Notes: a model not told the origin generated them from the sequence alone. A DNA stretch of 64,000 nt from Levilactobacillus yonginensis (GCF_964065165.1 NZ_OZ061549.1:434001-498000); one strand, 5' to 3'; shown: positions 28,842 to 39,122, numbered from the stretch's first letter. Translations and numbers: made by a program.

Positions 28842-29735
28842 TTAACGTTTAAATTTACCCAGGAAGCCGGTCTTCGGAACCTCAAACGAGAAACCTTCAC
28901 CTAACGCTTCATTCACATTGATTACCGAAATGAACGCCCGCGGGTCAGTTCGTTGAATAATCTGACGTAACCGATACAACTCGCTGGGTGCCACGACGAC
29001 GTAAATCATCTTTCGCGGCTGGTGGGAGAAACCACCTTCACCGCTGACGAGACTCACACCCCGTTGAAGCTCATCCATAATGCTATTCGTAATCTCTTGA
29101 TAGTGATCCGACACCACAATGATTCCGCGCGCGGCATAGGCACCTTCCTGCGTAAAGTTAACCAGCCGAGAGTACACGTAGGAATAGATCAGTGTGTAGG
29201 CCATCTGCTGGATGTTGATGTAAACCAATGAAATCAGTAAAACGACGACGTCTAACCATAACAACGTCTTACCCATGGGTACCCCGCGGAAACGTTCAAA
29301 GATTCGGGCAATAATATCCGTACCACCGGTTGTGCCACCGTACCGGTAGAGGAGACCGGAACCGAAGCCCCCAATCAACCCCGACGCCAGCGAGGCCAGC
29401 AAGAGGTCACCGTGTAATTCAATGGCAAACGGCACTCGCTGCCAGATCCACAGTGAAATCGACAACATGAACGTCCCATAGATTGTGTAAATCGCCGATT
29501 GTCGGCCTAGAAACCGCCACCCAATCAAGACAAGTGGGGCGTTAATTAGAAACGTGGTGTACGCTGGGTCAATTTTGAACAAGGCCCGCAAAATCAAGGT
29601 AATCCCGGAAATTCCACCATCGGCCAAATGGTTAGCAATGTTGAAGAATACCAACGCAAACCCCAGCATGGCGCAACCAATCCCTATCATTAATAAATCA
29701 ACTGCGCGGATCGATTCATCCTGTACTTGTGTCAA
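28842..29735 (-). CDS. YitT family membrane protein
   Basis: A 297-residue protein with five to six hydrophobic segments in the first 180 residues (YitT domain, with GGISGITLILRALF and YRYGGTTGGTDIIARI motifs) followed by a C-terminal soluble DUF2179 domain (YAARGIIVVSDHYQEITNSI … IYVVVAPSELYRLRQII). Integral membrane protein; physiological role and substrate unknown. Transcribed alone on the minus strand, divergent from cca. Confidence 0.88.
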   Translation of the reverse strand: MTQVQDESIRAVDLLMIGIGCAMLGFALVFFNIANHLADGGISGITLILRALFKIDPAYTTFLINAPLVLIGWRFLGRQSAIYTIYGTFMLSISLWIWQRVPFAIELHGDLLLASLASGLIGGFGSGLLYRYGGTTGGTDIIARIFERFRGVPMGKTLLWLDVVVLLISLVYINIQQMAYTLIYSYVYSRLVNFTQEGAYAARGIIVVSDHYQEITNSIMDELQRGVSLVSGEGGFSHQPRKMIYVVVAPSELYRLRQIIQRTDPRAFISVINVNEALGEGFSFEVPKTGFLGKFKR

Positions 29736-29910
29736 CCGCCGTCACTCCCAACATCTAAATTTCTCAACTCATTCATCATAGCACACCGCTCTAGAAAACA
29801 GCGGACAAAACTCACATCGTCTCAGCGACTTTAAATTCAATTCTGCCAGCGAATCTGTTAGACTGGCATATAGAGATAAAACAGAAATAACTGGTAGAAG
29901 GGTGAGCGAA

Positions 29911-31107
29911 TTGAAGCTAGAACAATTACCACAGGAGTTTGAACTGGCCCGACCAGTTTTACAGACCATCGAGCAGGCCGGTTATGAGGCCTATTTTGTC
30001 GGTGGGAGCGTTCGGGATACCATCTTGGGTAAAGACATTCACGACGTTGACATCGCCACCAGCGCGTATCCTAATGAGATTAAGGGCCTATTCAAGCGCA
30101 CGGTCGACACAGGCATCGAACACGGGACCGTCATGATTTTGGACCACGGTACTGGTTACGAGACCACGACCTTTCGTTCCGAGTCGACCTATACCGATTT
30201 CCGGCGACCAGACCAGGTCACGTTTGTCCGGTCACTGGAAGAGGATCTTAAACGACGCGACTTTACGATCAACGCGCTGGCCATGAAGGAAGACGGGGAA
30301 GTCATCGATCTCTTTGATGGGCTGACTGATCTTCAAGAGCAGCGAATTCGCGCGGTTGGCGACCCCCAAGAACGATTTCATGAAGATGCCTTGCGCATGA
30401 TGCGGGCGGTCCGGTTCGCTAGCCAGTTGGACTTCACCATTGAGAAGCCCACTAAGCAGGCCATTACGGACCACGCAGACCTACTCGAAAAAATTGCCGT
30501 TGAACGCACACAGGTCGAGTTACTCAAGATGTTACAGGGAAAGACACCGCAACGCGGCCTGCAAGATATGTTGGACACTGGCCTCTGGCAGTACTGCCCG
30601 GATTTTGCTTCCCACGAGACGGCTCTGATTGCGCTTGCACAACGTCTTCAGCAGGGGGCCACGTCTAACGAAGCCGCCTGGACATTACTGACGACCCAGT
30701 TTAAGCTGGACACCACCGCCATTGGTAGCTTTTTGAAACACTGGAAAACGGCTAATCAAACGATTGCGGCCGTTCAAACGGCTACCAGAACGGCCGAATT
30801 ACTATTGCAGGGGAACCTGACCGCTTGGCAACTTTATCAATGCGGTGCTGCCTTAACGCCCGTTGCCAATGAAGTGGCCGTTACTCTAGGGGCACCCGAC
30901 CGCAGCACGGAGTTGGCTCAAGAGCTCGCTGCCTTACCAATTCAAACGAAGAAGGAACTTGCCATTTCCGGTAGAGATTTGATGAAGGCCGGAGTGCAGC
31001 CGGGGCCACAACTGGGTGCCATTCTCGGTGACCTGGAATACCGGGTCGTCATGGGCGAATTACCCAACGAAAATGCAGCGCTGGTAGCTAACAGCACCGC
31101 CGATTAA
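29911..31107 (+). CDS. cca: CCA tRNA nucleotidyltransferase
   Basis: Adds or repairs the 3' CCA end of tRNAs. The 398-residue protein has the nucleotidyltransferase motif FVGGSVRDTILG with HDVDIATSA, then RRDFTINALA and ERFHEDALRMMRAVRFASQL, the class II signature, and a helical tail. I prefer the TTG start at 29911, giving MKLEQLPQEF, because AGAAGGGTG then lies at a normal distance. A GTG at 29902 sits directly on that ribosome-binding site. Divergent from yitT. Confidence 0.94.
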   Translation: MKLEQLPQEFELARPVLQTIEQAGYEAYFVGGSVRDTILGKDIHDVDIATSAYPNEIKGLFKRTVDTGIEHGTVMILDHGTGYETTTFRSESTYTDFRRPDQVTFVRSLEEDLKRRDFTINALAMKEDGEVIDLFDGLTDLQEQRIRAVGDPQERFHEDALRMMRAVRFASQLDFTIEKPTKQAITDHADLLEKIAVERTQVELLKMLQGKTPQRGLQDMLDTGLWQYCPDFASHETALIALAQRLQQGATSNEAAWTLLTTQFKLDTTAIGSFLKHWKTANQTIAAVQTATRTAELLLQGNLTAWQLYQCGAALTPVANEVAVTLGAPDRSTELAQELAALPIQTKKELAISGRDLMKAGVQPGPQLGAILGDLEYRVVMGELPNENAALVANSTAD

Positions 31108-31135
31108 GAATCTGATATAAGAGAGTGAGAAACTT

Positions 31136-33031
31136 ATGCAAACTTTACGCGCGGAAAATCTACACCGAACTTACGGTGAAAAAACGCTATTTGATAATCT
31201 GAATTTCATCATCAACGAACACGACCGTATCGGCCTGATTGGGGTCAACGGTAGTGGGAAGACCTCGTTACTTAACACCTTAGCGGGTATCAGCAACGAA
31301 CAGTCCGGGGAAATCAACACCCCGAAAGATTACACCATCGGTTACCTGACTCAAAAGCCAGATCTTGATGAAAATATGACCGTGATGGACGCCGTTTTCT
31401 CCGGTGACCAGAAGGTCTTCGTGACAATTCGGCGTTACGAAGCGGCTTTGGCTGCGTACGGCGCACACCCCGAAGACGATCAGGCTCAGAAACGTTATCT
31501 GGACGCCGAAGCCCAGATGAATGAAGAGGAAGCCTGGACCGCCGAAAGTGACGTCAAAACCATTTTGACGCAACTGAAAATTACGGATCTTTCTCAGGAG
31601 ATCAAGACCATGTCCGGGGGCCAAATCAAACGGGTCGGACTGGCACAAGTCTTGATTCAATCCCCAGACCTCTTATTGCTGGATGAACCCACCAACCACT
31701 TGGATTTTGATTCCATTGCCTGGTTACAGCAGTACTTAGCCAGCTACAAGGGCGCCTTACTGGTCGTTACCCATGACCGGTACTTCCTGGATCAAGTTGC
31801 CAACCAAATTTGGGAACTGGATTTTGGGAAACTTTACCAGTACCCCGGTAACTACCAGGCCTACGTTCAAGAAAAAGCCGAACGGGTCTCACAAGAGGCT
31901 GAAGCCGATCAAAAGCAACAACAACTTTATAAAAAAGAATTAGCTTGGATGAAGGCCGGTGCGAAGGCACGTTCTACCAAGCAACAGGCCCGCATCAACC
32001 GGTTCAACGACCTATCCAGCAACGTTGGCACGCGCCAAGTTCAAAGCAACGTGTCCATCTCCTTAGGTCAACAACGCTTGGGTAAGAAAGTCATTGAACT
32101 CAAGGACGCCAACCTGAAGCTGGGCGACCACACCATCCTTAAAGACTTCAACGACCTGATTCAGGGTGGTGAACGGATCGGAATCAGTGGGGACAACGGG
32201 GCTGGAAAATCCAGCTTGCTCAACGTTATTGCCCAACGGTTACCATTGGACTCCGGAATCATTACGGTGGGGGAAACCGTCAAAATGGCTTACTACACCC
32301 AACAGATTGAACCAATCCCCGAAGATAAGCGGATGATCAGTTACCTCTCCGAAGTCGGACAGACCGTCACGGATAATCAAGGGAACGCTGTCAGTGTGGC
32401 TGAACTTTTGGAACAATTCCTGTTTCCTCGGTTCATGCACGGAACCTTGATTCGTAAGCTTTCCGGTGGTGAGAAACGCCGGTTGTACTTACTAAAACTG
32501 CTGATGGAACAACCAAACGTTCTTCTGTTGGACGAACCGACCAACGACCTCGACATTGGGACGTTGACCGTGTTGGAAGACTACATTTCTCAATTTGCCG
32601 GTACCGTTATTACGGTTTCTCATGACCGGTATTTCCTGGACAAAGTGGCCGACCGACTCCTCATCTTCACCGGCGATGGAAACATCGAACGTTACTCCGG
32701 TCGTTTCAGTAGTTATCTGGATGACGCTTTGAAACAAAAGAAGCACGCTGATGATAATCCCAAGGAAAAGGCCCCCGCTAAACCAGCAGCTCAACCCGAT
32801 GAACCCAAGAAAAAGGTCAAATTGACCTACGCGGAGCAGAAGGAGTGGGAAGGTATCGAAGGTGAAATCGATGGCTTAGAGGACCAGAAGTCTCAAGTCC
32901 AAGAAGCCATGAACGCCAACGGTGCCAACTACGATAAACTGGCCGATTTGCAGGCGCAGCTAGATGATCTCGACAAACAGTTGGATGACAAGATGGCTCG
33001 GTGGGAATACTTGAGCGAGTACGCAGAATAG
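31136..33031 (+). CDS. ABC-F family ATPase (Uup/YfmR-like)
   Basis: A 631-residue cytosolic protein with two ABC ATPase cassettes and no membrane domain. Cassette 1 has GVNGSGKTS and [15 protein letters not shown]; cassette 2 has GDNGAGKSS and [15 protein letters not shown]; both have [10 protein letters not shown]-site-tRNA-interaction-motif linker lies between them (about 240-300). A Lys/Pro linker leads to a C-terminal coiled coil (about 560-631), which points to the Uup/YfmR branch of ribosome-associated ABC-F proteins. Starts 28 bases after cca and ends 11 bases before thyA. Confidence 0.9.
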   Translation: MQTLRAENLHRTYGEKTLFDNLNFIINEHDRIGLIGVNGSGKTSLLNTLAGISNEQSGEINTPKDYTIGYLTQKPDLDENMTVMDAVFSGDQKVFVTIRRYEAALAAYGAHPEDDQAQKRYLDAEAQMNEEEAWTAESDVKTILTQLKITDLSQEIKTMSGGQIKRVGLAQVLIQSPDLLLLDEPTNHLDFDSIAWLQQYLASYKGALLVVTHDRYFLDQVANQIWELDFGKLYQYPGNYQAYVQEKAERVSQEAEADQKQQQLYKKELAWMKAGAKARSTKQQARINRFNDLSSNVGTRQVQSNVSISLGQQRLGKKVIELKDANLKLGDHTILKDFNDLIQGGERIGISGDNGAGKSSLLNVIAQRLPLDSGIITVGETVKMAYYTQQIEPIPEDKRMISYLSEVGQTVTDNQGNAVSVAELLEQFLFPRFMHGTLIRKLSGGEKRRLYLLKLLMEQPNVLLLDEPTNDLDIGTLTVLEDYISQFAGTVITVSHDRYFLDKVADRLLIFTGDGNIERYSGRFSSYLDDALKQKKHADDNPKEKAPAKPAAQPDEPKKKVKLTYAEQKEWEGIEGEIDGLEDQKSQVQEAMNANGANYDKLADLQAQLDDLDKQLDDKMARWEYLSEYAE

Positions 33032-33042
33032 GAGTGACGGGT

Positions 33043-33993
33043 GTGTTAGAAGATGCTTACTTGGACCTAGCCAAAAAGGTCTTAACTGAGGGTCACCAAA
33101 AATCTGATCGAACGGGCACCGGAACGGTGAGCTTGTTCGGTTATCAAATGCGTTTTAACTTGCAGGAGGGCTTCCCCCTGTTAACGACGAAAAAGGTACC
33201 ATTCGGCTTGATTAAGTCCGAACTACTCTGGTTTCTGAAGGGCGACACGAATATTCGTTTTCTCCTACAACACCATAATCACATCTGGGACGAGTGGGCC
33301 TTCCAACGCTACGTTGATAGTCCCGACTACCATGGGCCGGATATGACCGACTTTGGCCGTCGTTCCTTGGTAGATACCGATTTCAATCAACAGTATCAGG
33401 CCGAAAAGAAGGCCTTTGACGACAAGATTCTAAATGACCAAGCGTTTGGCGACCACTACGGTGACCTAGGACTCGTCTACGGCAGTCAGTGGCGTGCTTG
33501 GCAGGGTAAGAATGGGGAAACCATTGATCAAATCGCCAACGTGATCGACACGCTGCGGACCCATCCAGATTCTCGGCGAATGATCGTGTCTGCCTGGAAT
33601 CCAGCCGATGTCACATCAATGGCGTTGCCACCTTGTCACACGTTATTCCAGTTCTACGTAAATGACGGTAAATTGAGCTGTCAGCTCTATCAACGTAGTG
33701 GAGACATCTTCCTAGGGGTCCCATTCAATATTGCCAGCTACGCCCTCTTAACGTCCTTGATTGCCAAGGAGGTTGGCCTGGAGGTCGGCGACTTTGTTCA
33801 TACGCTAGGGGACGCCCATATCTACAGTAATCACATTGAACAGGTCAAGACCCAGCTTGCGCGGACACCACACGAGGCGCCAAAACTATGGTTGAATCCT
33901 GAAAAATCTAGCATTTTTGATTATGAAATGGCCGATATCAAGGTTGAAGGGTATGATCCAGAACCCGCCATTAAGGCCCCAGTGGCCGTCTAA
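33043..33993 (+). CDS. thyA: Thymidylate synthase
   Basis: Makes dTMP from dUMP with methylene-tetrahydrofolate. The 316-residue protein has [17 protein letters not shown] at the N-terminus, the catalytic cysteine in [12 protein letters not shown], and [21 protein letters not shown]. The insert of about 50 residues ([13 protein letters not shown]…) is typical of the lactobacillus enzymes, which are 316 residues long. GTG at 33043 with AGGAGTG upstream; the longer frame from 33001 overlaps the ABC-F gene and is unlikely. Paired with dfrA, which recycles the dihydrofolate it produces. Confidence 0.96.
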   Translation: MLEDAYLDLAKKVLTEGHQKSDRTGTGTVSLFGYQMRFNLQEGFPLLTTKKVPFGLIKSELLWFLKGDTNIRFLLQHHNHIWDEWAFQRYVDSPDYHGPDMTDFGRRSLVDTDFNQQYQAEKKAFDDKILNDQAFGDHYGDLGLVYGSQWRAWQGKNGETIDQIANVIDTLRTHPDSRRMIVSAWNPADVTSMALPPCHTLFQFYVNDGKLSCQLYQRSGDIFLGVPFNIASYALLTSLIAKEVGLEVGDFVHTLGDAHIYSNHIEQVKTQLARTPHEAPKLWLNPEKSSIFDYEMADIKVEGYDPEPAIKAPVAV

Positions 33994-34014
33994 CCAGCTA
34001 AGGAGGACTGTACG

Positions 34015-34509
34015 ATGTTAATTTTCCTATGGGCAGAGAGTCAGGGCCACGTGATTGGACACCGGGGCGAGCTGCCATGGCACCTGCCAGCAGACATGCA
34101 CTTCTTCAAAACGGTTACGACCGGTAACACGATTGTGGCCGGCGCCCGGACGTTTGCTAGCTTTCCCAGTGCGTTACCCAACCGGACCAACGTCGTGGTA
34201 ACCCACCACGATGCCAGCGAGTTTCCAGCCGGCGTGATTGTATTGAATTCACTGGACGCTGTCCGTGATTACGCCCGTGAACGCCCCGAAGAAAAAATCT
34301 TCGTGGTGGGTGGCGCGCAAATCTTTACCGGCCTCCTGGACGACGTTGACTTGCTCTACCGAACGACCATCGATGCTGGGTTTGACGGAGACACTTGGAT
34401 GCCTACCATTGATTACAGTCGCTTCCAGCGAATCAACCGACAACCGGGTATCCGTAACGAAAAGAATCCTTATGATTACACGTTTGAACAATTCCAACGT
34501 ATCGAATAA
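34015..34509 (+). CDS. dfrA: Dihydrofolate reductase
   Basis: The 164-residue protein has the DHFR N-terminal strand FLWAESQGHVIGHRGELPWHLPADMHFFKT, with the WHLPAD segment carrying the catalytic acidic residue, then the NADPH-binding VVGGAQIF motif. Begins 21 bases after thyA with AAGGAGG; thyA-dfrA is a common operon in lactobacilli. Confidence 0.96.
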   Translation: MLIFLWAESQGHVIGHRGELPWHLPADMHFFKTVTTGNTIVAGARTFASFPSALPNRTNVVVTHHDASEFPAGVIVLNSLDAVRDYARERPEEKIFVVGGAQIFTGLLDDVDLLYRTTIDAGFDGDTWMPTIDYSRFQRINRQPGIRNEKNPYDYTFEQFQRIE

Positions 34510-34516
34510 ATAATTT

Positions 34517-34550
34517 GTGGCCAGCGAAATTTCTTTCGCTGGCCACTTTT
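34517..34550 (+). terminator. Rho-independent terminator after dfrA
   Basis: Perfect 13-bp stem GTGGCCAGCGAAA with TTTCGCTGGCCAC and a TTTT run. Confidence 0.92.
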
Positions 34551-34567
34551 GCATACTGGTGTTTTAT

Positions 34568-34760
34568 TGCCGCCTCCGGTTGCCGGACGTGGTGGCCGCT
34601 GTGGGGACCGCCTACGGCCTGAGAAGCGGTCCTTCGGCTCGACTTGAAGCCCCGCTAAAACCAGGCGGGTCTCCAAGCTCGTCCCGTGAGATAAGTTCGG
34701 TGACCCACCGAACTTATCTCACCACCACTGCGACCACCACGCCCGGCAACCTGCGGCTAC
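34568..34760 (+). repeat. Structured intergenic repeat, copy E (subfamily I)
   Basis: Plus-sense copy directly after the dfrA terminator. Outer stem about 21 bp with two mismatches (GTTGCCGGACGTGG… at 34579 with the arm ending at 34750). Hairpins: GGACCGC/GCGGTCC, a CTTGAAGCCCCGC with GCGGGTCTCCAAG stem keeping the C-T mismatch, and a perfect 15-bp GTGAGATAAGTTCGG stem. Confidence 0.9.
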
Positions 34761-34883
34761 ATCCGAGTTTAAGTGCACGACTGATAGTTCAACTCGTTTA
34801 ACGGTATCTGTTCAATCGATTCAAAGTGGTATGAATGGCTATCTAACCCTGACAACCTGTATGTAAACCGCACTGACACAAAT

Positions 34884-34930
34884 AAAAAAGGAGGGTGACG
34901 TTCCCAAAATTCAGGAATCCATCACTCTCC
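34884..34930 (-). terminator. Minus-strand terminator in the dfrA-hemolysin III gap
   Basis: GGAGGGTGA (34890-34898) with TCACTCTCC (34922-34930) and an inner TTCC/GGAA pairing; on the minus strand it is followed by six T. It lies beyond repeat copy H, so a transcript from the minus-strand gene at 35257 could include copy H in its 3' end. The rest of the gap 34761-35054 shows no gene. Confidence 0.65.
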
Positions 34931-35054
34931 AAAACACAAATTCAAATTTCGTTAAAAACCTTGTCACCGTTATTTAACAACTATCAGTGGGAGTGCCGCT
35001 GATACTATGCCAGCTAACCTCAAACCTACGTTTCACTGCAAGAATCCACAATTT

Positions 35055-35235
35055 CAGCGGAGGTGGCCAGGGGTGGGGACGGCTGTGAGAATGGCGTTAA
35101 CTAGCGTTTTTGGCTAGTTTAGGCCATGGGCGTATTTGAAGACACGGTATTTTCGTGGCTTCAAATCGAGCGAGAAGCCCGTTCTTTGGCTGAAGCGTCC
35201 TCACAGCAGGCGCCGCCCCTGGCCACCGAAGCGGC
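35055..35235 (-). repeat. Structured intergenic repeat, copy H (subfamily II)
   Basis: Minus-sense copy facing E and in the same sense as the hemolysin III gene 22 bases upstream of it. Perfect 12-bp outer stem GGTGGCCAGGGG (35062-35073) with 35216-35227. The third hairpin ATTTGAAG…CACG pairs with CGTG…CTTCAAAT around the C-T mismatch. The last hairpin ATGGCCTAAACTAGC carries C-C and A-A mismatches. Confidence 0.88.
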
Positions 35236-35256
35236 AATTTTAGCCACCATTACCAA

Positions 35257-35898
35257 TTAAGCGTAGAACAGAATTGAGAAGTACATCAGACCAGTCCCCA
35301 TCATCACAAACAGATGCCAGATAACGTGACCAAACGGCACACCCTTAAAGCTGTACAGCACTGCCCCAACGGTGAATGACACACCGCCGAAGAACAGGAG
35401 GGCAAACCCAATTGGCCCCAAACCCACGTACAACGGCTTGATACCCATTAGACACATCCAGCCCATCACCACGTAGATGACGGTGGAAACCTTTTGAAAT
35501 CGGTTCAGCCAGATGGCCTTGTAGACGATACCGATAATGGCCATCGCCCAGATGATGCCGAACATGGTCCAGCCCAGCGCACCCCCAACCACCAGCAAGC
35601 TGTACGGCGTGTAGGTACCAGCAATCAGTAAGTAAATCGCGCAGTGATCAAATATTTGAAAGACGTGGCTCGCGCGGGTAAAGTACAAACTATGGAAAAG
35701 GGTTGAAGCGAGATAAAATAGCACCAGAATGGCTCCATAGATGGCGAAGGTCGTCATCCGAAGGGCGCCACCCTTACCGTGGGCCTGTAACAGTAAAATG
35801 ACTAATCCGGCAATGCTTAAGGCAGCACCGATCCCGTGAGTGGCGGCGTTCAAAACTTCATTTACAATCTGGTAGGTGCGGCTGCGTTCTTTTGTCAA
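35257..35898 (-). CDS. Hemolysin III / PAQR family membrane protein (YqfA-like)
   Basis: A 213-residue integral membrane protein with seven hydrophobic segments. It shows the family's metal-site pattern: EVLNAATHGIGA (helix 1 His), STLFHSLYF with FDHCAIYLLIAGTYTP, and GHVIWHLFVMMGTG near the C-terminus. Bacterial members are linked to membrane lipid homeostasis; the name hemolysin is historical. Single minus-strand gene, divergent from the DegV gene. Confidence 0.9.
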   Translation of the reverse strand: MTKERSRTYQIVNEVLNAATHGIGAALSIAGLVILLLQAHGKGGALRMTTFAIYGAILVLFYLASTLFHSLYFTRASHVFQIFDHCAIYLLIAGTYTPYSLLVVGGALGWTMFGIIWAMAIIGIVYKAIWLNRFQKVSTVIYVVMGWMCLMGIKPLYVGLGPIGFALLFFGGVSFTVGAVLYSFKGVPFGHVIWHLFVMMGTGLMYFSILFYA

Positions 35899-36051
35899 AC
35901 CAAATCCTCCTTATACGGTGCATAACATTCATTGGGGGTCACAAACAACTTACTGAAAAAATCGACCAACTCTGCTATACTATTACCGTATGTTTCATTA
36001 CGCATATTGTAGCATAAACCAAAATCTCTGGTCAGAAAGAGTGGGATACCC

Positions 36052-36903
36052 ATGGCTAAAATTAAAATTGTTACGGACTCTTCTGCTGGTCTTACCGATC
36101 AACAGATCCAAGACTATAACATTACCATCATCCCGTTAACGGTCATGATCGATGATACGATTTACGTTGAACGGGAATCCATTACGAATAAAGAATTTAT
36201 CGAAAAGATGAAGACGTCTAAGACGTTACCAAAAACGAGTCAACCGCCACTGGGTAAATTCGTTGAGACCTTTGACAAATTAGGGGAAGATGGCAGTAGC
36301 GTTATCTGCTTTACCATGCTGGCTGCCATCAGTGGCACGGTCCACACCGCCGAACAAGCCGCACAATTGTCCAAGACGGACGTTACGGTTGTCGACAGTC
36401 AGTACACCGATCAAGCACTCGCTTTCCAAGTGGTTGAGGCTGCTAAATTAGCCGCTGAGGGTGGCGACACGCAGGCCATCCTAGACCGCGCCGTTGCTGT
36501 GCGCGACCACACTAAGCTCTTCATGGGAGTGGTTACGTTGGAAAACATCCTCAAGGGGGGTCGGCTTAGCCGGGCCGCCGGTATGTTGACTTCCTTGCTC
36601 AATATCAAAATTGTTTTACAAGTTACCGGTGGGGAATTGAAGATTCGGGCCAAGGGCCGTGGTATGAAGACCATTGACCGGTACTTCGATAAAGTTTACG
36701 AGCAGATCAAGCAGACGCCAGACATTGTGGCCATTGGGATTTCTCACGTGGAAGCCTTTGACGCCATCGACAAGATTCAGGGTCACTTACACGAAATCTT
36801 GCCGGACAAGGATGTCCTGGTACGAGAGACCGTTCCGATCATCGCCACCCATGGTGGTCCGGGTGCCTTTGCTTTGATGTACTACACGGATCCTACCAAA
36901 TAA
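36052..36903 (+). CDS. DegV family fatty-acid-binding protein
   Basis: The 283-residue protein has the DegV N-terminal motif KIVTDSSAGL, the VTVVDS and LENILKGGRLSRAAGML segments and the C-terminal HGGPGAFALMYY. Members bind fatty acids (FakB-like) and can present them to the FakA kinase; no fakA is near. The ATG at 36052 lacks a strong GGAGG; AGAAAG at about 36037 is the likely site. Confidence 0.9.
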   Translation: MAKIKIVTDSSAGLTDQQIQDYNITIIPLTVMIDDTIYVERESITNKEFIEKMKTSKTLPKTSQPPLGKFVETFDKLGEDGSSVICFTMLAAISGTVHTAEQAAQLSKTDVTVVDSQYTDQALAFQVVEAAKLAAEGGDTQAILDRAVAVRDHTKLFMGVVTLENILKGGRLSRAAGMLTSLLNIKIVLQVTGGELKIRAKGRGMKTIDRYFDKVYEQIKQTPDIVAIGISHVEAFDAIDKIQGHLHEILPDKDVLVRETVPIIATHGGPGAFALMYYTDPTK

Positions 36904-36920
36904 TTCAATAGACTAACGAG

Positions 36921-36949
36921 AAAAGGGGTGGCAATGCCACCGCTTTTTC
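36921..36949 (+). terminator. Rho-independent terminator after the DegV gene
   Basis: AAAGGGGTGG with CCACCGCTTT stem and a T-rich tail. Confidence 0.8.
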
Positions 36950-36972
36950 TTTTTCCTGAGGGGGATAAACTG

Positions 36973-37896
36973 ATGAAGCTTAAAAATTTCAGTAAGATTA
37001 TTGGGGTAACCTTACTCCTGGTGTTGATTGTCCTAGCCGTTTTAACGTACTGGCATCCAGGAGCCCGAACTACTAGCTTTGGTACACAACCGACTGCTCG
37101 CCACCGCTCAACCGTTAGGGTCGTCGCTCTGGGGGACTCCCTGACACAGGGGGTCGGTGATACTACTGATAACCAGGGCTATTCTGGTCGGTTAAAGACC
37201 ATGATTCATAAAAAGGACAAGGTCAAGGTCGTCATGCACAACTACGGTAAGTCTGGCGACCGATCCGATCAAATCGAGAAACGGTTGACCGACAGTCGTC
37301 AGCAACAACGCCAAGTCCGGCGGGCTCAAGCCATCGTCATGACGGTTGGGGGCAACGATTTACTCCAGACCTTGACCAAGAACGTAACCATTAACCAACA
37401 ATCCCGGTTGAACACGCAACTGACGACTGCCGAAAAGTCCTATGAGACTAAGCTAAAGCACCTGTTGTCTACCGTTCGGAAATACAATCCGGACGCGCCC
37501 ATCTATCTCTACAGCATCTACAATCCGATTTACGTGTACTTTGCCAACTTGGATCAAATCACAGATGCCGTAGATGACTGGAACGCCGTCACAACGCAGA
37601 CGGGTCGGGACTTCTCGCACCTTTACATGGTCGACATCAGTCGGGACATGTCCGTTGGTCAGTTCAAATCAGCCACGCAACAGGCTAAGTTAAAGCGCCA
37701 GGCCCAACAAGCCAATGATGGCCAATTGTCGGCCAAAAGCTTCCAGGAACAGATCCTAGCCAGCAGTAGTAGCGACGAACTCAATAACCACCTCTCACCG
37801 GCCGACCATTTTCACCCGAACGCCAAGGGCTACGACCTGATGACCACCGCGGTCTTCAAACAGATGCAGGCTCACCAACAATGGTTAAATAAGTAA
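36973..37896 (+). CDS. SGNH/GDSL-type hydrolase, membrane-anchored (YpmR-like)
   Basis: The 307-residue protein has one N-terminal transmembrane segment (about 8-26) and an extracellular SGNH hydrolase domain with block I VALGDSLTQG (GDSL at 54-57), the GGND block III and DHFHPN carrying the Asp-His pair near the end. Likely a lipase or esterase acting on the cell surface; substrate unknown. ATG at 36973 after GAGGGGG. First gene of the three-gene set ypmR-ypmS-yozE seen in other Firmicutes. Confidence 0.88.
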   Translation: MKLKNFSKIIGVTLLLVLIVLAVLTYWHPGARTTSFGTQPTARHRSTVRVVALGDSLTQGVGDTTDNQGYSGRLKTMIHKKDKVKVVMHNYGKSGDRSDQIEKRLTDSRQQQRQVRRAQAIVMTVGGNDLLQTLTKNVTINQQSRLNTQLTTAEKSYETKLKHLLSTVRKYNPDAPIYLYSIYNPIYVYFANLDQITDAVDDWNAVTTQTGRDFSHLYMVDISRDMSVGQFKSATQQAKLKRQAQQANDGQLSAKSFQEQILASSSSDELNNHLSPADHFHPNAKGYDLMTTAVFKQMQAHQQWLNK

Positions 37897-37911
37897 GGAG
37901 GAATTGGCTTC

Positions 37912-38517
37912 ATGCAACGACATTCTCAGACAAAAACACCCACCCGAAATTGGTGGAAGTGGGGCTTCATCGCCCTGGTGGCCGTCATCCTCGTCACCTT
38001 CATAACGATGGGCGTCAAAGCGCTCGGTCCCGCCAACGTGCCCGCCACGGCGAAAGCGCCGGCGATGGAAACGACCAATATCAACGTGACGCTCAATAAG
38101 AAACAAGTCAACGCGTTGGCTGACTACTATGTAAATAAGTCGCTTAAAAATGAACCCCTTAAATATCGGTTCCAGGTGAGTGATCACGCGATGTTGACCG
38201 GATCCACCAAGGTATTGGGCGCCAATGTCAACTTTGTTTTACTCTTCAAGCCAACCGTGTTGTCCTCGGGAGACGTCCGACTAAAGGCCCAGAAGCTATC
38301 AATTGGCTCGTTGCCAGTTCCAGTTAGCTTCGTGATGAGCTACATTGCGAAGAACTATCCACTGCCTAAGTGGGTGGCGATGAACGTGAAGGAGCAGACG
38401 ATGACCTTACACTTGACGGCCATTGGCAACGGCAAGAAGCTGTCTTACGCCGCTAAAAAAATCGATATGACAGGTGCCGGGAAGTTCGTCTTCCAGGCCC
38501 GCATTCCGAAAAACTAA
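37912..38517 (+). CDS. YpmS family protein (DUF2140)
   Basis: A 201-residue protein with a basic N-terminus, one transmembrane helix (GFIALVAVILVTFITMGV, about 18-36) and an extracellular domain with the DUF2140 features TNINVTLNKKQVNALADYY and VPVSFVMSYIAKNYPLPKWV. Function unknown. Starts 15 bases after the GDSL hydrolase with AAGGAGGAA and is followed by a YozE gene, the usual order. Confidence 0.87.
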   Translation: MQRHSQTKTPTRNWWKWGFIALVAVILVTFITMGVKALGPANVPATAKAPAMETTNINVTLNKKQVNALADYYVNKSLKNEPLKYRFQVSDHAMLTGSTKVLGANVNFVLLFKPTVLSSGDVRLKAQKLSIGSLPVPVSFVMSYIAKNYPLPKWVAMNVKEQTMTLHLTAIGNGKKLSYAAKKIDMTGAGKFVFQARIPKN

Positions 38518-38541
38518 CGTCCTAAATAAAGGAGGATCGTC

Positions 38542-38763
38542 ATGCCTAAAAGTTTTTACCAGTTTTTGATGACGGAACGGAACCCCGAGAGCTACGATCC
38601 CGTGGCAACGTTCGCCAACAACGCATTCCTAGACAGTTCGTTTCCTAAGCAAGAAACGGAATTTGATCCTCTATCAAAGTATCTTGAAGAAAACGCACCA
38701 TACTTACCGTCAATGACCATTTTTGATGATGCTTGGCAAATGTACTTAGCGGCTTTAGCCTAG
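38542..38763 (+). CDS. YozE family protein (UPF0346)
   Basis: A small 73-residue protein matching the YozE/UPF0346 family by length and the [12 protein letters not shown] start, the [19 protein letters not shown] segment and the C-terminal FDDAWQMYL. Cytoplasmic helical bundle of unknown function. AAGGAGG precedes the ATG. Confidence 0.9.
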   Translation: MPKSFYQFLMTERNPESYDPVATFANNAFLDSSFPKQETEFDPLSKYLEENAPYLPSMTIFDDAWQMYLAALA

Positions 38764-38789
38764 CCAAGCTGCGTCAGAATAGGGATTAA

Positions 38790-38816
38790 AAAAGCTCGCA
38801 TTTGCGGGCTTTTTTC
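38790..38816 (+). terminator. Rho-independent terminator after yozE
   Basis: AAAAGCTCGC with GCGGGCTTTT stem and a T run. Confidence 0.9.
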
Positions 38817-39122
38817 TTTGGGGTAAGTTGTAAGTAATGAATCTAATATGGCCTGACCAGGCTTGTTTAAACCAGCGAAGCCGATATTGACTTTTCCAGA
38901 GTGCTTCATTAGTATTAGCCATATACAGTTTTGGTATTAACAATATCTATACGATACAGAAAAGCGTTCGAACTTTTCTCGGGATATCTGTTTTTAACAG
39001 ATGTGAAAAACTGAACTGGTGTTGAAGGAACTGGTACTGCTCAATCTAACAGCCCACACCTAGCGACACCAAGCCGGCTAAAATTGAAGTTATTTGCGAA
39101 CAGGAAATGGAGGATTTCACTG
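38817..39122. other. Non-coding gap at the start of the accessory island
   Basis: No gene or family repeat is seen. Base composition drops to A+T-rich. It probably contains the promoter of the secreted protein at 39123, but no convincing -35/-10 pair stands out. Confidence 0.4.

Noticed and set aside
35257..35898. A haemolytic toxin
   Set aside because: The name hemolysin III is historical; the sequence is a seven-helix PAQR-type membrane protein that is widespread in harmless bacteria.
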